64,000 bases of DNA, taken from positions 372,001 through 436,000 of the forward strand of contig CAJJBV010000001.1 of assembly GCA_905182525.1 (NCBI GenBank). Direction: 5' to 3'. Below, piece after piece: positions 20,996 to 29,302 of the stretch; position 1 is the stretch's first letter, and each line of letters opens with the position of its first letter. Under the pieces are notes generated by a model. That model saw nothing but the letters and a program-made list of their open reading frames with translations. It had not been told where the DNA came from and did no database searches. A program made the position numbers and the translations under genes. The DNA is from Cryomorphaceae bacterium (GTDB taxonomy: Bacteria; Bacteroidota; Bacteroidia; Flavobacteriales_D; Parvicellaceae).

Positions 20996-21460
20996 ATGTA
21001 CAAAGTTCTTATGGTCTGCTTAGGTAATATTTGCAGATCTCCCCTAGCCCAGGGAATTCTTGAAAAAAAATCAAAAGAAAATAATTTAAAAATACATGTT
21101 GATTCTGCTGGAACTAGCGGATGGCACGTTGGTTCTAAACCAGACCAAAGAAGCATAGATGTTGCTGAAAAATTTAATATTGACATCAGTAAACAACGAG
21201 CTAGAAAATTCATAACATATGACTTTAAAGAATATGACAAAATTTATGTCATGGATACCAGCAATTATAAAGAATTGTTGAGATTATGTTCCAATGAAAA
21301 AGAATGTTATAAAATAGCACTCATTCTTGATGATAAAAATCAAAAAAACCTATCAGTGCCAGACCCTTATTATGGACAAGAAGATGGATTTATTAAAATA
21401 TATAACTTACTAGATATAGCTTGTCAAAATATAGTTAATAAACTTCAAAATAATGAATAA
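20996..21460 (+). CDS. Low-molecular-weight protein-tyrosine phosphatase
   Basis: Cysteine phosphatase removing phosphate from tyrosine residues. The P-loop CLGNICRSPLAQG (C-X5-R, residues 8-20) is at the N-terminus, and the general acid sits in PDPYYG near residue 120. Its 154 residues are normal for the family. It lies 11 nt after dnaA and overlaps the next gene by 8 nt. In Bacteroidota such enzymes often pair with polysaccharide export kinases, but none is nearby, so the target is open. Confidence 0.93.
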   Translation: MYKVLMVCLGNICRSPLAQGILEKKSKENNLKIHVDSAGTSGWHVGSKPDQRSIDVAEKFNIDISKQRARKFITYDFKEYDKIYVMDTSNYKELLRLCSNEKECYKIALILDDKNQKNLSVPDPYYGQEDGFIKIYNLLDIACQNIVNKLQNNE

Positions 21461-22151
21461 AGGAGTATTATACTTAATTCCCGTGCCTATTCATTCTGAA
21501 AATGAGTTTGATAAAAATTTAATTCCGCCTTACATAATTGAAATAATTAATAATATTAAAGTTTTTGCTGTTGAAAATATAAGAACTAGTAGACGGTTTA
21601 TTAAAAAAGTAAATAGAGAATATGACATTAACGATACAGAATTTATTGTAATTGACAAAAGAGCTAATCAATCAGTGTATACTGAAATAATTAATAAATT
21701 ATTGAAAGGGAACAATATTGGAGTCATGAGTGAATCAGGGTGTCCAGGAATTGCAGATCCGGGACAAAAAGTATGTGAATTAGCTCATCAGAATAATATA
21801 AAAATAAAACCTTTAATAGGTCCATCCTCAATTATAACTGCCTTAATGTCTAGTGGACTAAATGGACAAGAATTTAAGTTCCATGGCTACCTTCCAATAG
21901 ATCATAAAGAGAGAATAAATAAAATCAAAGAATTATCAAAAGAAAAAGGAGCACATATTTTCATTGAAACTCCATATAGAAATCAAAAGGTATTTAACGA
22001 TTTTATAACACATCTGGTTCCAAATAAAAAAATATGTATTGCGACTGATATAACAGGGAAAAATGAACAAATAATAACAAAAAAAGTATCAGAATTTTAC
22101 AATAATAAAGATAAGTTAGAAAAATATCCAACAATATTTATTTTTGAATAA
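21453..22151 (+). CDS. SAM-dependent methyltransferase of the RsmI/tetrapyrrole methylase family
   Basis: A 232-residue protein of the tetrapyrrole-methylase fold. GVLYLIPVPI at the N-terminus, GVMSESGCPGIADPG near residue 90 and PLIGPSSIITALMSSGLNGQEFKFHGYLP are the RsmI-type signatures (2'-O-methylation of C1402 in 16S rRNA). It is shorter than RsmI proper and belongs to the RsmI-like paralogue common in Bacteroidota, so the substrate is uncertain. It converges on the FKBP lipoprotein gene with a 9 nt gap. Confidence 0.8.
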   Translation: MNKGVLYLIPVPIHSENEFDKNLIPPYIIEIINNIKVFAVENIRTSRRFIKKVNREYDINDTEFIVIDKRANQSVYTEIINKLLKGNNIGVMSESGCPGIADPGQKVCELAHQNNIKIKPLIGPSSIITALMSSGLNGQEFKFHGYLPIDHKERINKIKELSKEKGAHIFIETPYRNQKVFNDFITHLVPNKKICIATDITGKNEQIITKKVSEFYNNKDKLEKYPTIFIFE

Positions 22152-22159
22152 AATAAATA

Positions 22160-23047
22160 CTATTTGATTTTTAAATTGACTTTTAAAGATGAATAAGGAG
22201 GTATCTGATTAACAAATGATCCTTTAGAACCAAATAATAAATCGGAAGGTATTATGGAAATAATAGAATCTCCAGAATTAAAATTTTCAATTAAAATTTG
22301 AAAGCCATCTAACAGCTGGCCATCTTTATTTTTCTCATAATATTCAGGTTTCAAAAATGGTGTTTTATAAATCTTTCTCCCATATAAATCATGCATTGAA
22401 TAATCTAAAATAATATGATTTTGGTTGGAGTCATTAACTGGCAAAAAGGTTTTTTCTGAAGATATTTTAATCGCATATAAACCACGACTTTTAAAAATAT
22501 TTAAATATTTAGTATCCCAAATTTTTCTTTTAGAATTGATTAATTCATTTTCTTTAATTTGAGCAAAACTATCAATTTTATTATGAAAACTAATTTGATT
22601 TTTGTAGGAATTATAACCTAATATTTTAAGGTGAATATTTAATAAAGAAGGATTGGAACTATCAATATTTGAAAAACTCCTGTCAAATAAACTTTTATAA
22701 AATGTGGTAGATAACATTTCAAAAGATAAACTATCTCCAAAAAATGAATTTAGTAATATGTCATTAAAAGGAGATTTAGAAATTGTTGAGTCATAATAAA
22801 ATGAAGAAACACCGTTAAGGCCAGTAAAATTTGAAGAAAAGACAACCTTTTGATTATTGTCTTTTGCTACAATATTTAAATTAACTATACAATTACTATG
22901 AACTTTATTAGTGTCTGCTGAGATAGTGTGATAATTTAATGTGTAACCATTGCTAGTTACAATAGTAGAACTAGGCTTTGAATTGCAAGAAAAAAATAAA
23001 TAAAATATTATAATTCCAATATGATATTTCACACTATTGTACATCAA
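22160..23047 (-). CDS. Lipoprotein with two degenerate FKBP-like domains
   Basis: A 295-residue lipoprotein with a signal at residues 1-20 (lipobox ending FSC). The second half (ILDYSMHDLYGRKIYKT, then LLDGFQILIENFNSGDSIISIIPSDLLFG and IPPYSSLKVNLKI) is FKBP-like. The first half shows a weaker copy (NGYTLNYHTIS, SFFGDSLSFEM). Catalytic prolyl isomerase residues are not evident, so a scaffold or chaperone role is more likely. It follows the GldI-like gene with a 14 nt overlap, forming nrnA-gldI-fkbp. Confidence 0.65.
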   Translation of the reverse strand: MMYNSVKYHIGIIIFYLFFSCNSKPSSTIVTSNGYTLNYHTISADTNKVHSNCIVNLNIVAKDNNQKVVFSSNFTGLNGVSSFYYDSTISKSPFNDILLNSFFGDSLSFEMLSTTFYKSLFDRSFSNIDSSNPSLLNIHLKILGYNSYKNQISFHNKIDSFAQIKENELINSKRKIWDTKYLNIFKSRGLYAIKISSEKTFLPVNDSNQNHIILDYSMHDLYGRKIYKTPFLKPEYYEKNKDGQLLDGFQILIENFNSGDSIISIIPSDLLFGSKGSFVNQIPPYSSLKVNLKIK

Positions 23048-23570
23048 TTATTTTTATATAATATAATACTGTAGATAATGGAGGGATTAATTTTGAATCG
23101 CCTGTTATTCCGTGAGCAATATGGTGAGGCAAAATTACTAAAGCACTGTCATTCTTATGTAAATAAGTAACAACTTCATGAATCCCGCTTTCAATCATAG
23201 ATTGATCAACCTTAAATTTAGCATATCCAGTTGAATCAGAGTGATAACATTTAGTTTGCTTGCTATCCATTAATCTGATATCATAAGAAATGACTAAACT
23301 ACTTCCAGAAACAGGCATAATATAGGAATTACTACTACTAATAATTTTATATCTAAGACCGCTTTCTGTATTTAACATTTCCCAGCCTTGTCTATTACAA
23401 TATTGGTCAATTTTAAAAATTTCATCTTTAATCCAAATCTTATTTATTTTAATAGAAGATTGCTTATCGAATTTTCCAATATTTAAATCACTTATCTTAT
23501 TGTCATCTTTTGTATTTTGACAGGAAAATAGTAATAAAAAAATTAAATAAAATAAAATTAATCTAAACAA
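23034..23570 (-). CDS. gldI: GldI-like FKBP-type peptidyl-prolyl isomerase lipoprotein
   Basis: A 178-residue lipoprotein (lipobox LLFSCQN, residues 12-18). The NRQGWEMLNTESGLRYKI start and LPHHIAHGITGDSKLIPPLSTVLYYI end match the FKBP lipoproteins of the GldI group, required for gliding motility in Flavobacterium. It sits directly after nrnA (13 nt overlap), a common arrangement. It is consistent with the type IX secretion genes found elsewhere in the window. Other single FKBP lipoproteins look similar, hence moderate confidence in the name. Confidence 0.7.
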   Translation of the reverse strand: MFRLILFYLIFLLLFSCQNTKDDNKISDLNIGKFDKQSSIKINKIWIKDEIFKIDQYCNRQGWEMLNTESGLRYKIISSSNSYIMPVSGSSLVISYDIRLMDSKQTKCYHSDSTGYAKFKVDQSMIESGIHEVVTYLHKNDSALVILPHHIAHGITGDSKLIPPLSTVLYYIKIIDVQ

Positions 23571-24544
23571 AATGATCGAAAATTTTCAATTAATTTAAGG
23601 GTAACTGAATCTAAATCTGTACTTTCCACAGCTGCACCAGCTGCGTTTTCGTGACCACCTCCGCCATAGAATTTATTTGAGAATTCATTGACCTTTACAG
23701 CTCCTTTCGACCTGAAAGAAATTTTAATGAGTCCCTTATCCTCTCTTAAAAAAACTGCATTATTAATATTCTTTATAGATAAACAAAAATTTACAAATCC
23801 CTCAGAATCACCTTTTTTATAATTGAACTTCATTAATTCTTCATTTGAAAGAGCTAAATATGCTAATGAACAATCTTGATCTACCTTGATTTTTTGTAAA
23901 GCATAGCCAAGAAGATTAATTTTTGAAATAGAGTTCTGATCAAAAATATTATTGTGAATTTCTGTATGGTCAAGACCAATGTCTTTTAGTTTAGAAGCTA
24001 TCAAATGAGTATTTGAAGAAACTGATGAATATTTAAATGAACCAGTGTCAGTAACAAGACCAGTGTAAATAGCTTCGGCAATTGGAATGTCAATTAGATC
24101 TAAATCATTATTAGATTCAATAAAATTAAAAACAAGTTCACATGTAGAAGAAGCATTAGTATCGATAATTTCAAAATCACCAAAATTCTCTGGATTGGTA
24201 TGATGATCAATAACAAAAACATATTTATCAATTGCTTTAGTGAAAATTAATTTCAAATCTGAACCAAGCCTAGATCTATGGTTAAAATCTAAACAAAATA
24301 TTAAATCTGATTTCTCAAATAAAGTTTCTACTTCTACATGATTATCGGAGGCAATAATAGCATTTTCAATACCATTTATTGATGAATAAAAATTCGGATA
24401 TAAATCTGGGAAAATAATACAGTTCTTAAGGCCAATTTTATCTAGATATAAACTTAAAGAAACTGACGAACCTATGGAATCACCATCAGGGCCTTGATGA
24501 GATAAAATTAAGGCAAATTTTTTGGTTTTAATAAAGTCTTTCAT
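23558..24544 (-). CDS. nrnA: DHH-family phosphoesterase (NrnA-like nanoRNase/pAp phosphatase)
   Basis: Degrades very short RNAs and dephosphorylates pAp. It has 328 residues: SHQGPDGDSIGS near residue 15 is the metal-binding DGD motif, DHHTNPENFGD near 118 is the DHH motif, and the DHHA1 domain ends with GGGGHENAAGAAV near 292. No start conflict was seen. It is the first gene of the nrnA-gldI-fkbp set. Both pAp phosphatase and nanoRNase activity are known in this family; which dominates here is open. Confidence 0.9.
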   Translation of the reverse strand: MKDFIKTKKFALILSHQGPDGDSIGSSVSLSLYLDKIGLKNCIIFPDLYPNFYSSINGIENAIIASDNHVEVETLFEKSDLIFCLDFNHRSRLGSDLKLIFTKAIDKYVFVIDHHTNPENFGDFEIIDTNASSTCELVFNFIESNNDLDLIDIPIAEAIYTGLVTDTGSFKYSSVSSNTHLIASKLKDIGLDHTEIHNNIFDQNSISKINLLGYALQKIKVDQDCSLAYLALSNEELMKFNYKKGDSEGFVNFCLSIKNINNAVFLREDKGLIKISFRSKGAVKVNEFSNKFYGGGGHENAAGAAVESTDLDSVTLKLIENFRSFCLD

Positions 24545-24575
24545 AAAACCATGTTAAAATTATTTAACTGTAATT

Positions 24576-25190
24576 CTATCTATTAAAACCTGTAGACACA
24601 CCTGGCTGGTGCTCGATTAAAAGTCCTACACATGTGTAGCTGCTACCTGAAAGACCCGATGACATTTCTTCTTCTTCAGATTTAGGAACATATACTTTAA
24701 CTTTAAGCTTACGTGTTTTTTGAGATTGAAAAATAAAATCTTGACTCATTTCATGTTCCGCATTATCATATCTAATCTCTTCAATTGTTTCATAGATTCT
24801 TTTTTTGACAATTTTTGGAGTCGTAGTAGTTTGTTCTTCACCATCATCATCATATGATGTCTCTTTAACGTAAGTGGTATCCTGTTTCCAAGATCCTTTT
24901 GTAACATCTTCAGCTAACTTGAACTGAAATAACCCTTGTAGTTCAGGGTTTGAAGGAGAACATAAAGAAATTCTATATTCCATATTTTTATACACAATAA
25001 TCTGAACTATTGAAGTATCACCTTGCTCAAAGGCACCGCTAAGACTTTGCATATTTTTTGTAAACCCATCTTTTTTGTGAGTTGGGCAAAAAGAAACTGT
25101 GTTATAACACTCTCCTTGATTTTGAGAAAAATCAACCAGGGGAATTGCCATCAATAAGGTAGCTACTGCTAAATATTTTAATTTTATCAT
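24576..25190 (-). CDS. Exported protein of unknown function
   Basis: A 204-residue protein with a signal peptide at residues 1-22 (ends DFSQ). No family recognised. It has two early cysteines in GECYNTVSFCPTH, a repeated-charge stretch (TSYDDDGEEQTTTTP) near residue 118 and an acidic patch KSEEEEMSS near 170. It lies 15 nt after the lipoprotein gene at 25.2-26.1 kb and is probably cotranscribed with it. Confidence 0.55.
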   Translation of the reverse strand: MIKLKYLAVATLLMAIPLVDFSQNQGECYNTVSFCPTHKKDGFTKNMQSLSGAFEQGDTSIVQIIVYKNMEYRISLCSPSNPELQGLFQFKLAEDVTKGSWKQDTTYVKETSYDDDGEEQTTTTPKIVKKRIYETIEEIRYDNAEHEMSQDFIFQSQKTRKLKVKVYVPKSEEEEMSSGLSGSSYTCVGLLIEHQPGVSTGFNR

Positions 25191-25204
25191 CTTATTAAAT
25201 TTTA

Positions 25205-26104
25205 TTAGTTTCCTTCAATAATTGAAGTTCTAAGATCCATAACTATACTTTTCAATTGATTGAATTGCTCTTCACTAAGTGAAGATGGTGAACCACCACC
25301 AAAAACCATAACACCTTTGTCATTTTCTACATTAGTAGACTCTGTGTAATCTTCTTCGTTATCATTCGAGGCAAGAAAAACTTCATTAATATTATCTAAT
25401 TCGCTAACAATATCAGGAATTATATTATTGGAAGATGAGAAAATAAGAAGATTTTCAAGAGTTAATTTTTGATCAGCAATTCTCTGACAAATTTCAGAAT
25501 TCTCACTGTATGGCTCAAGGTTTAAAATAATACTTAAACCTTCAATCCATCCACCAACAACTATCATTGCCAATACATCCTTTCGATTATTTTCTTCTAA
25601 ATATGTGTAAGCACTATAATAAGTCTCGTTTGACAAGTAAAATAGTGAATCTGCATTAGAATTTTCTAAATTCTCTTGTAACCTTTGAAAAATTATTTGA
25701 TCAATTGCATTTTCTATTTCTAATTCTTTAGCAAGATCTCTGACAGTTTCAAATAAAGGAGATGCATCTTCAAAATTACCTAAGCTAGTAACATACGCTA
25801 AATCAGCAGTGTAAACACCAAAATTTAATGCTTTTGAAGCTTTAGTAATGTATTTTTTTGAATTAGCAACATCATTTAAGCATTCTTTGTTGTAGGTAAC
25901 ATTAGCATTTTTTAAAACCGCAAATAATTCATTTGGTGTAGGGACTTGGTAAAAAGTGTTGGCATCTGAAGATTCATTAGAAACCTGTTCAACTACTTGG
26001 TCTGTATCATTAACTAATTCTTTTTGATCATTATCATTAGGTGAACATGATGAAATAGTAAGTATAATTGATATTAAAAATATATTGGGATATAATGTTT
26101 TCAT
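25205..26104 (-). CDS. Lipoprotein of unknown function
   Basis: A 299-residue lipoprotein with lipobox TISSCSPND near residue 17-22. The body is helical and acidic (repeats of short helices such as NFGVYTADLAYVTSLG, NVTYNKECLND) and ends in a low-complexity acidic tail before GVMVFGGGSPSS. No catalytic motif was recognised. A TAATTTTG box at 26145-26152 on the minus strand gives a 38-40 nt leader. It heads a two-gene unit with the exported protein downstream. Confidence 0.55.
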   Translation of the reverse strand: MKTLYPNIFLISIILTISSCSPNDNDQKELVNDTDQVVEQVSNESSDANTFYQVPTPNELFAVLKNANVTYNKECLNDVANSKKYITKASKALNFGVYTADLAYVTSLGNFEDASPLFETVRDLAKELEIENAIDQIIFQRLQENLENSNADSLFYLSNETYYSAYTYLEENNRKDVLAMIVVGGWIEGLSIILNLEPYSENSEICQRIADQKLTLENLLIFSSSNNIIPDIVSELDNINEVFLASNDNEEDYTESTNVENDKGVMVFGGGSPSSLSEEQFNQLKSIVMDLRTSIIEGN

Positions 26105-26144
26105 TGTAAATTTTTAGCTAAGAAAATGAATTTGTTTTAAGGTA

Positions 26145-26152
26145 CAAAATTA
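26145..26152 (-). promoter_or_regulatory. -7 box of the unknown lipoprotein operon
   Basis: TAATTTTG on the minus strand fits TAnnTTTG and lies about 40 nt before the ATG at 26104. No -33 TTTG was found at the expected distance. Confidence 0.4.
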
Positions 26153-26165
26153 TTATTTATATAAA

Positions 26166-26456
26166 TCACTTATTTATCAATTTTTCTAAACCTGATATAT
26201 GTTGTTTGAATGCATTTTCACCAATTTTAGTCACGCGATAAGTAGTTAATGGCTTTTTACCAATAAATTGTTTTTTAATTTCAATAAAATTATTTTTTTC
26301 TAAAGCCTGAATATGACTGGCTAAATTGCCATCAGTTAAATCTAATAGATTTTTTATTTCTTTATAACTTACCCATTGATTTACAATTAGAATGGACATA
26401 AGACCAAGTCTAACTCTAGAATCAAAAGCTTTATTTAAAAGATCAAAACCTTCCAT
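26166..26456 (-). CDS. Winged-helix transcriptional regulator
   Basis: A 96-residue single winged-helix protein of the MarR/ArsR-like type found in Bacteroidota. SRVRLGLMSILIV forms helix 1, YKEIKNLLDLTDGNLASHIQALEKNNFI is the helix-turn-helix with its recognition helix, and KKPLTTYRVTKIG is the wing. There is no sensor domain. It starts right after the stop of the membrane protein gene, so both are one transcript. A perfect 17-bp palindrome over the operon's promoter at 27115-27131 is a good candidate operator. Confidence 0.85.
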   Translation of the reverse strand: MEGFDLLNKAFDSRVRLGLMSILIVNQWVSYKEIKNLLDLTDGNLASHIQALEKNNFIEIKKQFIGKKPLTTYRVTKIGENAFKQHISGLEKLINK

Positions 26457-27104
26457 TTATTTTTTATCATATTTAATATGAATATAATAACCAAATAAAA
26501 TATGACCAATTCCAAAACCAATAATCCAGAACAAAAGTCCAGTTCCCATAAAATAAGAAGCAATAAATCCTAAAACAAGTTCCAAATAGCCCAAAAACTC
26601 TAGTTCATAGTAACTAAACTTACTACAACTAATTAATCCTAAACCATAAAAAATAAGCGTAGCAGGAGCAACTAACCCATACATTTGATGATGCAATAAA
26701 AAGAGACAAAATACCCCACCAGATAATAAAGGAGTAAATAGTGACTTTAGGGTTCTTGAAAAAGAAGAATTAAAAAGAGCAATACCTTCCTTTCCAGATT
26801 TATTACGAGCAGTAAAATAAAGAGTAATTAAGGAAGCTATTAATATTAAAGATGCAATTGATATTAATAGTTTTAGTTTAAGATTTAAAACATCGGGTTT
26901 GCCATTTTGAGATATCAATTGATTATATGAAATATGAACTTCACTTACCGAAAATCCAATATCAAAATAAATAAATGAGGCTCCTATTAAAGCTAAAAAA
27001 CCAGTAAAAAGCACTGCAATACCAGATATATTAGAAAATTTACTGGATCTTTCCATTAAATCTTTAATAAGACCTATATCATTTTCAGGTTTTGAATTTT
27101 TCAT
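26457..27104 (-). CDS. Multi-pass membrane protein linked to a winged-helix regulator
   Basis: About 215 residues with six hydrophobic segments and no recognised domain. The frame can be extended to a TTG at 27128, but that codon lies within a TAACTTTG -7 box (27126-27133), so the ATG at 27104 is the better start (MKNSKPEND). The membrane protein plus single-domain regulator pair recurs in Bacteroidota; the membrane protein may be the regulated output. Function unknown. Confidence 0.7.
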   Translation of the reverse strand: MKNSKPENDIGLIKDLMERSSKFSNISGIAVLFTGFLALIGASFIYFDIGFSVSEVHISYNQLISQNGKPDVLNLKLKLLISIASLILIASLITLYFTARNKSGKEGIALFNSSFSRTLKSLFTPLLSGGVFCLFLLHHQMYGLVAPATLIFYGLGLISCSKFSYYELEFLGYLELVLGFIASYFMGTGLLFWIIGFGIGHILFGYYIHIKYDKK

Positions 27105-27114
27105 AATTATTATT

Positions 27115-27131
27115 ACTTTGAAATTCAAAGT
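27115..27131. promoter_or_regulatory. Perfect palindrome over the promoter of the regulator operon
   Basis: ACTTTGAA-A-TTCAAAGT, an 8-bp inverted repeat with a 1-nt centre. It overlaps the minus-strand -7 box TAACTTTG (27126-27133) and the expected transcript start. That placement fits an operator at which the winged-helix protein of the same operon blocks transcription. The binding protein is an inference. Confidence 0.5.
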
Positions 27132-27244
27132 TAATGAAATTTATTCTTTCTATAAATATTGATTGACTAGAAAAGCTTTAATAAACTTTTAAAAACACAC
27201 TAAGTTATAGATGGTTTTATCCGATGATATACTTAAAATTTAAG

Positions 27245-28105
27245 CTAATTTTTGAAGAGTTTTATTATTTGAGAAAGTTTTGACTTTAGTTCTCTCCTAT
27301 CTATTATGAAATCTAAAAATCCCTTTTCTAACAAAAATTCACTTGTTTGGAATCCCTCTGGTAAGTCTTTACCAATAGTTTCTTTAATAACTCTAGGCCC
27401 TGCAAAGCCAATTAAAGCTCCTGGCTCAGCAACATTCACATCTCCCAACATAGCAAAAGATGCTGTTACTCCCCCAGTAGTTGGATCTGTTAAATAAGAA
27501 ATGTAAAGAAGTTTTTCATGAGCAAGTTGAGTTAGCTTAGCAGTAGCTTTAGCCATTTGCATTAAAGAAATACCGGCTTCCATCATTCTCGCACCACCAG
27601 ATTTTGAAATTAAAATAAAAGGACATTTCTTTTCGATGGCAACGTCTATAGATCTTGCGATTTTTTCTCCCATAACATTGCCCATTGAACCTCCAATAAA
27701 AGAGAAATCCATACAAGCAACTACAATAGGTTCACCTAAAGTTTCACCGTATGCAGCTCTCATCGCGTCATTAAGACCTGTTTTTTTCTTAGAATCTTTG
27801 ATTCTATCAACATATCTTTTCTTATCTGTAAAATTAAGTTTGTCTTTTGGGATTAAATCATCGGCAATTAGGTTAAACTTTTGATCATCAAAAATAATAT
27901 CGAAATATTCTTTTGAACCAATTCTAACATGGTAACCCTCCTTAGGAGTTACAAAAATATTTTCCTTTAATTCAGTTTTTTCAATAACATCACCTGAGGG
28001 GGTTTTATACCAAAAACCATCCGGTGTTTCTTTTTTTTCTCTACTAGGAGTTATAATTCCTTTTAGCTTTCTTTTAAACCAAGGGTTTTGTGCATTTTCA
28101 CTCAT
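27245..28105 (-). CDS. accD: Acetyl-CoA carboxylase carboxyltransferase subunit beta
   Basis: Transfers the carboxyl group from biotin to acetyl-CoA together with AccA, for fatty-acid synthesis. It has 286 residues. The crotonase-fold core has ISKSGGARMMEAGISLMQM, SYLTDPTTGGVTASFAMLGD and GFAGPRVIKETI. The N-terminus (FWYKTPSGDVI) has lost the four zinc-ribbon cysteines of the E. coli enzyme, as in other Flavobacteriia. It follows fbaA by 7 nt on the same strand. accA is not in the window. Confidence 0.95.
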   Translation of the reverse strand: MSENAQNPWFKRKLKGIITPSREKKETPDGFWYKTPSGDVIEKTELKENIFVTPKEGYHVRIGSKEYFDIIFDDQKFNLIADDLIPKDKLNFTDKKRYVDRIKDSKKKTGLNDAMRAAYGETLGEPIVVACMDFSFIGGSMGNVMGEKIARSIDVAIEKKCPFILISKSGGARMMEAGISLMQMAKATAKLTQLAHEKLLYISYLTDPTTGGVTASFAMLGDVNVAEPGALIGFAGPRVIKETIGKDLPEGFQTSEFLLEKGFLDFIIDRRELKSKLSQIIKLFKN

Positions 28106-28112
28106 AAACCAA

Positions 28113-29177
28113 CTATAAAGTATTCAAATTATTAAGATCTTTAAAAGCTTGTTTTAGCCTGTCAATAAAAGTTAGTTCCGCTTCTCTAACCCATTTTCTA
28201 GGATCATAATATTTCTTATTAGGGGAATCTTGACTTTCTGGGTTGCCAATTTGAGTTTTTAAAAATTCAGAATTTTTATCAAAATAGTTTCTTACTCCAC
28301 TCATGTATGCATATTGCAGATCTGTGTCAATATTCATTTTTATTACTCCATAGCTAATTCCTTCTCTTATCTCTTGTACAGTTGACCCTGAACCACCGTG
28401 GAACACAAAATCAATAATGTTGTTTTCTAAATTGAATTTTTTAGAAACAAATTCTTGTGAGTTTTTAAGAATTTTAGGAGTTAGTTTTACATTTCCAGGT
28501 TTGTAAACTCCATGAACATTACCAAAAGCTGCAGCTATTGTAAATTTATTACTCACTTTAATTAATTCTTCATAAGCATACGCAACTTCTTCTGGCTGAG
28601 TATATAATTTTGAATCGTCCACATCACTATTATCAACACCATCTTCTTCACCACCAGTAATTCCTAATTCTATTTCTAGAGTCATTCCAATTTTAGACAT
28701 TCTTTCTAAATATTTTTTACAAATAGAAATATTTTCTTCAATGGGCTCGTCAGATAAATCAATCATATGAGAACTGAAAAGAGGATAACCTTTTTCTTTA
28801 AAATGTTCTTCACTAGCGCTAATTAACCCATCAATCCAAGGAAGTAATTTTTTAGCACAATGATCCGTATGTAAAATTACTGGAACACCGTAAGCTTCTG
28901 CCATAATATGAACATGTTTTGCACCAGCTATAGAACCTGCTATAGCTGCTGCTTGATTGGTATTATCTAACCCCTTTCCTGCATTAAAAACAGCACCACC
29001 GTTAGAAAATTGAATAATTACAGGGGCATTTAATTCTTTTGCAGTTTCTAAAACTCCATTTACACTACTTGAACTAATTACATTGACAGCTGGCAATGCA
29101 AATCCTTTGATTTTAGCTAGTTTGAAAATTTCTTGAACTTGGTCGCCTGTAGCAACCCCTGGCTTAATAGTATTCAT
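28113..29177 (-). CDS. fbaA: Class II fructose-bisphosphate aldolase
   Basis: Zinc-dependent cleavage and formation of fructose 1,6-bisphosphate in glycolysis and gluconeogenesis. It has 354 residues. Zinc and substrate motifs: VILHTDHCAKKLLPW (about residue 100), a long LEIELGITGGEEDGV segment with catalytic acidic residues, AAFGNVHGVY and FHGGSGSTVQEI. Full length. Promoter TTTG-N19-TAGATTTG lies about 85 nt upstream (29264-29294). It is cotranscribed with accD. Confidence 0.97.
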   Translation of the reverse strand: MNTIKPGVATGDQVQEIFKLAKIKGFALPAVNVISSSSVNGVLETAKELNAPVIIQFSNGGAVFNAGKGLDNTNQAAAIAGSIAGAKHVHIMAEAYGVPVILHTDHCAKKLLPWIDGLISASEEHFKEKGYPLFSSHMIDLSDEPIEENISICKKYLERMSKIGMTLEIELGITGGEEDGVDNSDVDDSKLYTQPEEVAYAYEELIKVSNKFTIAAAFGNVHGVYKPGNVKLTPKILKNSQEFVSKKFNLENNIIDFVFHGGSGSTVQEIREGISYGVIKMNIDTDLQYAYMSGVRNYFDKNSEFLKTQIGNPESQDSPNKKYYDPRKWVREAELTFIDRLKQAFKDLNNLNTL

Positions 29178-29263
29178 TTATTTAGAAGCTTAATTTAAAT
29201 TAAAAATATTTATTTAAAAACATATAATTATGTCAAAACACATCTTAACATATATTATTAAAA

Positions 29264-29294
29264 CAAATCTATAAAAATTGGTGACTGGGACAAA
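29264..29294 (-). promoter_or_regulatory. Bacteroidota promoter of fbaA-accD
   Basis: On the minus strand, TTTG (29291-29294), a 19 nt spacer and TAGATTTG (29264-29271) match the -33/-7 consensus exactly. The fbaA leader would be about 80 nt and is otherwise without recognisable structure. Confidence 0.65.
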
Positions 29295-29302
29295 GGAATC
29301 AA

